DNA of 11,289 nt from Actinomycetes bacterium (GTDB lineage: Bacteria > Actinomycetota > Actinomycetes > Propionibacteriales > Propionibacteriaceae), in contig JAEZGC010000320.1 of NCBI GenBank assembly GCA_023437345.1, positions 1 to 11,289 of the forward strand, in the 5' to 3' direction. Shown here piece by piece: positions 6,165-11,289 of this stretch. The notes beneath the pieces were generated by a model, which had not been told where the DNA came from, did no database searches, and saw only the letters and a program-made list of their open reading frames with translations. A program made the translations under genes and the position numbers. Every line of letters begins with the position of its first letter. Position 1 is the stretch's first letter.

Positions 6165-7001
6165 ATGGCAAGACTGGGGCTCAGGGACCTGCGGAACCCG
6201 GCCGTCGTGGCTGCGTTCGGCGGGTGGAACGACGCCGGCGACGCGGCCAGCGGAGTCATTGACCACCTCGCAGAGACCTACAAGGCCCGGCTGGAGTTCT
6301 CCTTCGACCCCGAGGACTTCTACGACTTCCAGGTCAACCGGCCCACCGCCAGGCTGCTGTCGCCGACCGAGCGGATCGTCGAGTGGCCCACCACCGAGGT
6401 GCTGGTCGCCACCCTGCCCGAACGCGACCTGGTGCTGATCGGCGGCCCGGAGCCCAACTACCGCTGGCGCGAGTACTCCAACCGGCTGCTGTCGATGCTG
6501 CGTACCGTCCGGCCCGACATCGTGGTGTTGCTCGGCGCCCTGCTCACCGACGCGCCGCACTCCCGGCCCGTCCCGGTCGCGGCGAACGCCAGCACCGCCG
6601 ACCTGGCCGCCGACCTCGGGCTCTCGGTGTCGACCTACGAGGGGCCCACCGGGATCGTCGGGGTACTCGGCAACGAGGCGTCGCTGGCCGGCATGCCGGT
6701 TGTCTCACTGTGGGCCTCGGTACCGCACTACGTCGCGGAGCCGCCGAACCCGAAGGCGACCCTTGCGCTGCTGGCCCGCCTGGAGGACGTGCTGAACACC
6801 CCGCTGGACGCCGACGGACTGGCCGAGGCTGCGGCGTCCTGGGAAGCGCAGGTCAACGAACTGGTGGCCGACGACCCGGAGATCTCAAGCTACATAGCCG
6901 CGCTCGAGGAACGTCGTGACGAGGAGACGCCGCAGCCGTCGGGCGAGTCGATAGCCGCCGAGTTCGAACGGTACCTGCGGCGGCGCAACCGCCGGCCGTA
7001 A
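6165..7001 (+). CDS. PAC2-family protein (proteasome assembly chaperone-like fold)
   Basis: 278-residue protein and the only plus-strand gene. It resembles the actinobacterial PAC2 family (Rv2125 type), named for similarity to a eukaryotic 20S proteasome assembly chaperone; the bacterial function is not established. Supporting segments are VVAAFGGWNDAGDAASGVIDHL (residues about 14-35), EDFYDFQVNRPT (about 50-61), LIGGPEPNYRWREYSN (about 91-106), VVLLGALLTDAPHSRPVPV (about 120-138) and YEGPTGIVGVL (about 158-168). It ends in an acidic then basic helical tail (EERRDEE... to FERYLRRRNRRP). There is no signal peptide or membrane segment, so it should be cytoplasmic. The C-terminus is not the GQYL-type or HbYX-type tail with which proteasome activators dock. 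The ATG at 6165 is preferred because of the -10 position. An in-frame open stretch runs further upstream but is antisense to metH. It is divergent from metH and converges on rpe with one base between stops. Confidence 0.92.
   Translation: MARLGLRDLRNPAVVAAFGGWNDAGDAASGVIDHLAETYKARLEFSFDPEDFYDFQVNRPTARLLSPTERIVEWPTTEVLVATLPERDLVLIGGPEPNYRWREYSNRLLSMLRTVRPDIVVLLGALLTDAPHSRPVPVAANASTADLAADLGLSVSTYEGPTGIVGVLGNEASLAGMPVVSLWASVPHYVAEPPNPKATLALLARLEDVLNTPLDADGLAEAAASWEAQVNELVADDPEISSYIAALEERRDEETPQPSGESIAAEFERYLRRRNRRP
6978..6994 (-). terminator. Weak candidate 3' hairpin of the priA-fmt-rsmB-rpe operon
   Basis: Eight bases past the rpe stop, on the minus strand, CGGCGG and CCGCCG form a perfect 6-bp stem around a 5-base loop. 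It lies inside the last codons of the PAC2 gene. No T-tract follows, so at best it is a hairpin-only terminator or a 3'-end stabiliser. In so GC-rich a sequence it could be chance. Confidence 0.2.
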
Positions 7002-7002
7002 C

Positions 7003-7665
7003 TCAGCCGGAGTGCCGCTGCGCGAGTTCACGCAGCTCGCGGACCACCCGGTCGGGATCCTCGGCGGAATAGACCGCTGAGCCCGCGACGAAGGTGTCGG
7101 CGCCCGCCTCGGCGCACCGGCCAATCGTGTCGGCCGACACCCCGCCGTCCACCTGCACCCACACCTCGGTGCCGAGCGCCGCGATCAGCTCCCGGGTGCG
7201 GGCGACCTTGGGCAGCATGTCGGACATGAACGCCTGGCCGCCGAAGCCGGGCTCGACAGTCATGATCAGCACCATGTCGACCTCGGCGAGCAGGTCGGCG
7301 TACGGGTCGATCGGGGTGCCCGGCTTCAGCGCGAAACAGGCCCGCGACCCCAGCGAGCGCAGGGTCCGGGCAAGCTTGCCCGGATCCTGCGACGCCTCGA
7401 TGTGGAACGTGACCGACTCACAGCCCGCCTCGGCGTAGCCCGGTGCCCAGCGGTCGGCGTCGGCGATCATCAGATGGATGTCCATCGGCTGGTCGGTGTG
7501 CCGGCGCAGGCTCTCCACCACCGGCAGCCCGAAGGTCAGGTTGGGCACGAACCGGTTGTCCATCACGTCGAGGTGCACCAGGTCGGCGCTCGGGATCCGG
7601 GCCACCTCGGCGGCCAGGTTCGACAGGTCGGCGTTCAGGATGCTCGGCGTGATTCGGATCCCCAC
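7003..7665 (-). CDS. rpe: Ribulose-phosphate 3-epimerase
   Basis: 220-residue TIM-barrel enzyme that interconverts ribulose 5-phosphate and xylulose 5-phosphate in the pentose phosphate pathway, in the cytoplasm. All signature parts are present: TPSIL near the N-terminus (S8), VHLDVMDNRFVPNLTFG with metal or catalytic residues H31 and D33, DIHLM with H64, the phosphate loop region MTVEPGFGGQAF (135-146), and VDGG with D173. GTG at 7665 is taken as the start because it places TPSIL at the usual distance from the N-terminus; the upstream in-frame extension lies antisense-free only within rsmB coding and has no plausible start nearby. The gap from the rsmB stop is 11 bases and holds no clear Shine-Dalgarno. 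It is last of the visible genes in a priA-fmt-rsmB-rpe order known from mycobacteria. Its stop is one base from the PAC2 stop. Confidence 0.97.
   Translation of the reverse strand: MGIRITPSILNADLSNLAAEVARIPSADLVHLDVMDNRFVPNLTFGLPVVESLRRHTDQPMDIHLMIADADRWAPGYAEAGCESVTFHIEASQDPGKLARTLRSLGSRACFALKPGTPIDPYADLLAEVDMVLIMTVEPGFGGQAFMSDMLPKVARTRELIAALGTEVWVQVDGGVSADTIGRCAEAGADTFVAGSAVYSAEDPDRVVRELRELAQRHSG
7021..7041 (+). terminator. Weak candidate 3' hairpin of the PAC2 gene
   Basis: About 20 bases after the PAC2 stop, CGCGAGTT and AGCTCGCG can form an 8-bp stem in RNA (one G-U pair) around a 5-base loop. It falls inside the C-terminal rpe codons. No T-tract follows. The Arg/Glu/Leu repeats encoded there (RELREL on the other strand) could create the symmetry by chance. 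Confidence 0.2.
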
Positions 7666-7676
7666 AGCTGGCGAGC

Positions 7677-9005
7677 TTACCGGGGCGCCACCCGCAGCAG
7701 CGCAAGGAACATGGCGTCGGTGCCGTGGCGGTGGGGCCACAGCTGGACGAACCGGCCGGCCGCGGCATCGGGGACCTCGGGCAGATAGTCGGCTGTCTGC
7801 AGCAGCTCGACGCCCGTCGCGCCGGCCACCACCTCGCGGGTCTCGGACAGGTGCGGCGAGCAGGTCACGTAGGCAACCACGCCGCCGGGACGGGCAGCCG
7901 CTATCGCCGACCGCAGCAGCGCCGACTGCAGGGCAACCAGCCCGGGCAGGTCGTCAGGGCTGCGCCGCCACCGGCTCTCCGGCCGGCGCCGCAGCGCGCC
8001 CAGGCCCGTGCAGGGAACGTCGGCCATCACCCGCGCGAAGCTGCCGGACCGCCACGCCGGCCGGGTTCCGTCGGCCACCACCGTGACCGGACAGTGCTCG
8101 CCGGAGTACCCGGCCAGGTTGCGGGCCACCAGCCCGGCCCGGTGGGGTTGCAGCTCGCCGGCCACCAGCCGCTCGCCCTGCCCGATCGCCAGTCCCGCCA
8201 ACAGGGCAGCCTTGCCGCCCGGGCCGGCGCACAGGTCGAGCCACGGCCCACCGGGCGCATCGACCCGGCTCAGCGCGAGGGCCACCAGCTGGGAGCCCTC
8301 GTCCTGCACCCCGGCCCTGCCCTGGGCCACCGCGGCGACCTCCTGGGGCGCCCCGGTGGTGTAGGCGCCGAACGGCGAGTAGCGGGCCGGCTGCCCACCC
8401 AGCTCGGCGACCTCGGCCAGGCCCGGGCGGATCACGAGGTGGCTGGTCGGCGCCAGGTTGTCGGCGGCCAGCGCAGCGGCCAGTTCGGCGTCGGGACGGT
8501 CTGCGAGCGCGGCCTGCCAGGCCTCCACTATCCAGCGCGGGTGGCCGGTGGTCAGCGCGAGGGTGTCGAGGGCGTCGCGGCCGGCGGTCAACCGGTCCAG
8601 CCACTCCTCCAGCGGGCGGGCCGCCACCTTCCGCAGCACCGCGTTCACCAGCCCGGTCACTCGCCGCCCCACCTCGGCGCCGGCGAGGTTGACCGTCGCC
8701 GACACCGCTGCGTGGGTGGGCACCCGCATCGCCAGCAGCTGGTGGGCGCCGAGCCGCAGCACGTCGAGCACGGGCGGGTCGAGCGCCGCGACCGGGCGGC
8801 CGGCGGCCGCCTCGATCACGGCGTCGTAGGTGCCCAGCGCCCGGCAGGTTCCGAAGCACAACTCGGTGGCGAAGGCTGCATCGCGCCGGTCAAGGCCCGC
8901 GGCTTCCGCAGCCATCGCGAGGTTGGCATACGCTCCGTCGGCGTCCACCCGGCGCAGCACCCGGAAGGCAGCCCGGCGGGCGGGATCTGGCGTGTGGGCA
9001 CTCAC
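7677..9005 (-). CDS. rsmB: 16S rRNA (cytosine(967)-C5)-methyltransferase RsmB (Fmu/Sun)
   Basis: 442-residue AdoMet-dependent enzyme expected to make m5C967 in 16S rRNA, close to the ribosomal P site. Residues 1 to about 130 form the NusB-like RNA-binding domain (RRAAFRVLRRVDADGAYAN near the start, LVNAVLRKVA at 119-128). The catalytic domain has AdoMet motif I WLDLCAGPGGKAALLAG (255-271) and both cysteines of the m5C mechanism: C332 in the PC motif (DVPCTGLGALRRRPE) and C382 in the TC motif (YVTCSPH), the latter the expected nucleophile. The GTG at 9005 overlaps the fmt TGA as GTGA, a standard coupling arrangement, and has GGAG eight bases upstream. Length fits the family. The open frame extends into fmt but makes no RsmB-like sequence there. 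It is the third of four visible genes in the operon. Confidence 0.96.
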   Translation of the reverse strand: MSAHTPDPARRAAFRVLRRVDADGAYANLAMAAEAAGLDRRDAAFATELCFGTCRALGTYDAVIEAAAGRPVAALDPPVLDVLRLGAHQLLAMRVPTHAAVSATVNLAGAEVGRRVTGLVNAVLRKVAARPLEEWLDRLTAGRDALDTLALTTGHPRWIVEAWQAALADRPDAELAAALAADNLAPTSHLVIRPGLAEVAELGGQPARYSPFGAYTTGAPQEVAAVAQGRAGVQDEGSQLVALALSRVDAPGGPWLDLCAGPGGKAALLAGLAIGQGERLVAGELQPHRAGLVARNLAGYSGEHCPVTVVADGTRPAWRSGSFARVMADVPCTGLGALRRRPESRWRRSPDDLPGLVALQSALLRSAIAAARPGGVVAYVTCSPHLSETREVVAGATGVELLQTADYLPEVPDAAAGRFVQLWPHRHGTDAMFLALLRVAPR

Positions 9006-9922
9006 TCGAAGGACTCCGGGGCACCCCGCAGCCCGTTGGCCCAGGCCGCGGCGGCCATCGGCGGCTTGCCCTGGGGCTGCACCTCCAGCAGCCGAAGCAG
9101 GCCGTCGCCGGTGCCGGCGGACACCTCGCGCCGGGCGAACTGCAGCTGCCCGGGCGGCGCCTGCCCCGCGGCCGGTTCGGCGCGCAGGATCCGGAACCGC
9201 TCCCCCGACAGGGTGGTCCACGCCATCGGCGACGGGTTGCAGGCCCGCACCACGCGTGCCAGCTGGGCCGCCGGCAGCTGCCAGTCCAGCCGGGCGTCGG
9301 CGACGGTGAGCTTCGGCGCGACGGTCACCCCCTCAGCCGGTTGCTCCTGCGCCTGAGCGGTGCCGTCGGCGACCCGGTCGAGCACCTCGGCCAGCAGGTC
9401 CGCCCCGAGCGGGGTGAGTCGTTCGAGCAGCTCTCCGGCGGTCTCGGCGTCGCCGATCGGGGTCGCCCGGGTGGCGAAGACCGGGCCGGCGTCCATCGCC
9501 TGGACGAGCCGGAACACGGTGACGCCGGTCTCGGTGTCGCCGGCCAGGATCGCCCGTTGCACCGGCGCGGCGCCCCGCCAGCGCGGCAGCAGCGAGTAGT
9601 GGACGTTCAGCCAGCCGTGGGTCGGGACGGCCAGGACCGGCTCGGGAAGCAGCGCGCCGTAGGCGATCACCGGGCAGGCGTCGGGCGCGAGGTGGGTCAA
9701 CCGGGCGAGCAGGTCGGGGTCGCGCGCGCTCACCGGACGCAGCAGCTCCAGGCCGCGCTGCAGCGCCAGCTCGGCCACCGGGCTGGGCACGGGGCGGCGG
9801 GACCGGCCCTGCGGGGCATCGGGACGGGTGACCACCGCCACCACCTCGTGCCCGGTGTGCTCGAGCAGGTGGGCGAGGGTGCGCGCAGCAACGACCGGGG
9901 TGCCGGCGAAGACGAGGCGCAT
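9002..9922 (-). CDS. fmt: Methionyl-tRNA formyltransferase
   Basis: 306-residue enzyme that formylates Met on initiator tRNA with 10-formyl-tetrahydrofolate, in the cytoplasm. The N-terminal Rossmann-like domain begins MRLVFAGTPVVAARTL. The catalytic triad known from E. coli Fmt falls at the same numbers here: N106 and H108 in LNVHYSLLPRWRGAAPVQ, and D144 in QAMDAGPVF. The C-terminal tRNA-binding OB-like domain starts near residue 208 (KLTVADARLDW) and contains RACNPSPMAWTTL. Length is close to E. coli (315). The ATG at 9922 lies five bases after the priA stop. No strong Shine-Dalgarno is visible, so coupling to priA translation is likely. The stop overlaps the rsmB start in GTGA. Confidence 0.97.
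   Translation of the reverse strand: MRLVFAGTPVVAARTLAHLLEHTGHEVVAVVTRPDAPQGRSRRPVPSPVAELALQRGLELLRPVSARDPDLLARLTHLAPDACPVIAYGALLPEPVLAVPTHGWLNVHYSLLPRWRGAAPVQRAILAGDTETGVTVFRLVQAMDAGPVFATRATPIGDAETAGELLERLTPLGADLLAEVLDRVADGTAQAQEQPAEGVTVAPKLTVADARLDWQLPAAQLARVVRACNPSPMAWTTLSGERFRILRAEPAAGQAPPGQLQFARREVSAGTGDGLLRLLEVQPQGKPPMAAAAWANGLRGAPESFE
9014..9017 (-). promoter_or_regulatory. Ribosome binding site of rsmB
   Basis: GGAG on the minus strand, eight bases before the GTG at 9005 and inside the last fmt codons. Together with the GTGA stop-start overlap it decides the rsmB start. Confidence 0.55.
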
Positions 9923-9927
9923 GGGCG

Positions 9928-11289
9928 TCAGCCTACGACCTGCGGATCGACCCGCACCCGCAGCGCCCCCTCGGCCTTGCGGGCCACCCGCTGGGACAGC
10001 ATCAGCCGCACCGCGGCCACCACCTCGGCGCCCTGCGCCAGCGGGCTGCGCAGCGTGAGCCGGGCGGGCGTCCCCTCGTCGTTGCGGCCGGCCGGCACCT
10101 CGAACGGGCCGCGCAGGTCCACCCCTGGCGGCGGCTGCAGGACGTCGGCGATCTGGCCCAGCAGGGCGAGCTCGCCCTCGATGGTCACCAGCTTCGCCGC
10201 CGGCGGGAAGCCGGTGGCCCGGCGCTCGGCGAGTTCCCGTTCGGCATAGCCGACCGGATCGAGCCGCAGCATCGCCTGGACCTGGCGGTCCGACGGCTCG
10301 CCGACCAGCAGGACGGTGCCGCCGTCCTCCCCCGGCCTGACCAGCGCCGCAACCGCCAGCCACCGGCGCAGCGCCTCCTCGCCCACCCGCAGGTCGGGCC
10401 GGGAAAGGGCGCTGGCGGTGTCCAGCACGACTGCCGCCGCGTACCCGGCGGTGGCTGCCGGCTCGACGCCGGGGGTGGCCAGCACGACGGCGGGCTTGTC
10501 ACCCACCTGCTCGATCGGGTGGTCACCGCTGGAGTGCAGCACCGTGGTGCCCGGGAACGCCTTGCCGAACTCCTCGGCGGTGCGGACCACCCCGGCCACG
10601 GGGGTGCGGATCTGCGTCCCGCCGCACTCGGCACACCGCCAGGGGGTCGTCAGCGGACCGCAGAACCGGCATGCCAGCCCGCCCCTGCCGCGGATCAGTG
10701 GTTGGGTGCACTGCCGGCACCGCGCCACCTCGCGGCAGCGTTCACACACCACCAGCGGCTGGTAGCCGGTCCGCGGCACGCTGACCAGGACCGGGCCGGC
10801 GGCCAGTCCGTCACGGATCGCAGCGAACACCGGCCAGGGCAGCCGCTGCTCGTCGGGGCAGACCCTGACCGCCGGCGATACCGCCCGAGCCTGTCCCGGG
10901 CTGAGCGCCAGGGGACGCAGCCAGCCGCTCTCCACCAGCCGCTGGACGTCGGCGGTCCGGTTCCGTGCGGCCAGCAGCAACCCGCAGCCGGCGAGATGGG
11001 CCCGCAGCGCGAGGACCTCGCGGGCGTGCGGATAGGGGGCACGGGGGTCGGCGTGGGAGTCGTCGCCGTCGTCCCACAGCGCCAGCAGGCCCAGGTCGGC
11101 CACCGGCGCGAAGGCGGCCGCGCGGGTTCCCAGCACGAGCTTCACCTGGCCCCGCAGCGCGGCCAGGAAGGCGCGGTACCGCGTCGCCGGGCCGGCGTCA
11201 GCGCTGAGCGTGACGAAGCTGCCCTTGCCGAACCACTGCGCGGCCCGTCGCGCCAGTGACGCCAGGTCGCGCTGGTCGGGCACCACGAC
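9928..11289 (-). CDS. priA: Probable replication restart protein PriA, C-terminal part (cut by right edge), helicase motifs degenerate
   Basis: Partial: 453 codons are visible and the frame continues past 11289. PriA recognises stalled forks and D-loops and begins replisome reloading. The zinc-binding insert is intact, with eight cysteines in four CxxC pairs (CERC, CRQC, CRFC, CAEC; visible residues about 182-222). The conserved frame around it is clear: VLGTRAAAFAPVADLGLLAL, RTGYQPLVVCERC, SRPDLRVGEEALRRW and ERRATGFPPAAKLV. The helicase motifs are decayed: the DEEH box is replaced by DDGD (in LLALWDDGDDSHAD), and the motif-V segment (TQM.AKGHDF in E. coli) reads TPGVEPAATAGYAA. Loss of helicase motifs is a known trait of actinobacterial PriA, so this is expected rather than a pseudogene. 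The Walker A region and the DNA-binding N-terminus are outside the window. It precedes fmt by five bases. Confidence 0.93.
   Translation of the reverse strand, partial: VVVPDQRDLASLARRAAQWFGKGSFVTLSADAGPATRYRAFLAALRGQVKLVLGTRAAAFAPVADLGLLALWDDGDDSHADPRAPYPHAREVLALRAHLAGCGLLLAARNRTADVQRLVESGWLRPLALSPGQARAVSPAVRVCPDEQRLPWPVFAAIRDGLAAGPVLVSVPRTGYQPLVVCERCREVARCRQCTQPLIRGRGGLACRFCGPLTTPWRCAECGGTQIRTPVAGVVRTAEEFGKAFPGTTVLHSSGDHPIEQVGDKPAVVLATPGVEPAATAGYAAAVVLDTASALSRPDLRVGEEALRRWLAVAALVRPGEDGGTVLLVGEPSDRQVQAMLRLDPVGYAERELAERRATGFPPAAKLVTIEGELALLGQIADVLQPPPGVDLRGPFEVPAGRNDEGTPARLTLRSPLAQGAEVVAAVRLMLSQRVARKAEGALRVRVDPQVVG

Noticed and set aside
7725..9356. Long plus-strand open frame opposite rsmB and the 3' part of fmt
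   Set aside because: It runs antisense across the conserved motifs of both genes, has no recognisable domain, and has the composition of a shadow frame.
10420..10660. PriA as a pseudogene because helicase motifs are missing
   Set aside because: The frame is intact, all zinc cysteines are kept, and loss of helicase motifs is a shared trait of actinobacterial PriA.

Overview
The window is a very GC-rich, almost gap-free stretch of core genome from an actinomycete. The gene content fits a member of the Actinomycetota: a Pup-proteasome-type ARC/Mpa ATPase, a PAC2-family protein beside a B12-dependent methionine synthase, and a zinc-binding PriA with decayed helicase motifs. The mix recalls Propionibacteriales, but that finer placement is a guess from sequence feel and gene order, not a database match. 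No mobile element, CRISPR array, tRNA, rRNA or attachment site is visible.

Layout, left to right. Positions 1-6115 hold one minus-strand operon, read right to left: metH (2645-6115), a family-5 substrate-binding lipoprotein (1168-2655), trmI (267-1175) and the 5' part of arc/mpa (1-265, running off the left edge). Genes in it overlap by 11 and 8 bases, and one base separates trmI from arc. A 49-base divergent spacer (6116-6164) separates metH from the only plus-strand gene, a PAC2-family protein (6165-7001). On each strand of that spacer an actinobacterial -10 motif (TAnnnT) sits 6-7 bases before the start codon, so both genes look leaderless. PAC2 then converges, with one base between the stop codons, on a second minus-strand operon: priA (9928-11289, 5' end off the right edge), fmt (9002-9922), rsmB (7677-9005) and rpe (7003-7665).

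How the genes fit together. MetH regenerates methionine, the precursor of the AdoMet used by TrmI (tRNA m1A58) and RsmB (16S rRNA m5C). Fmt formylates methionyl-initiator tRNA from the same folate one-carbon pool. Much of the window therefore serves methionine, one-carbon flow and translation. ARC and PAC2 bring in the protein-degradation theme known for this chromosomal neighbourhood in mycobacteria. PriA belongs to replication restart and Rpe to the pentose phosphate pathway. The lipoprotein is the odd one out: a solute-binding protein with no permease or ATPase beside it.

I found no convincing new multi-gene system. The points most worth a second look are the overlapping divergent leaderless promoters, the orphan lipoprotein locked by overlaps into the metH-trmI operon, the one-base convergent junction, and the degenerate PriA. 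All boundaries were worked out by reading; no homology search was run.
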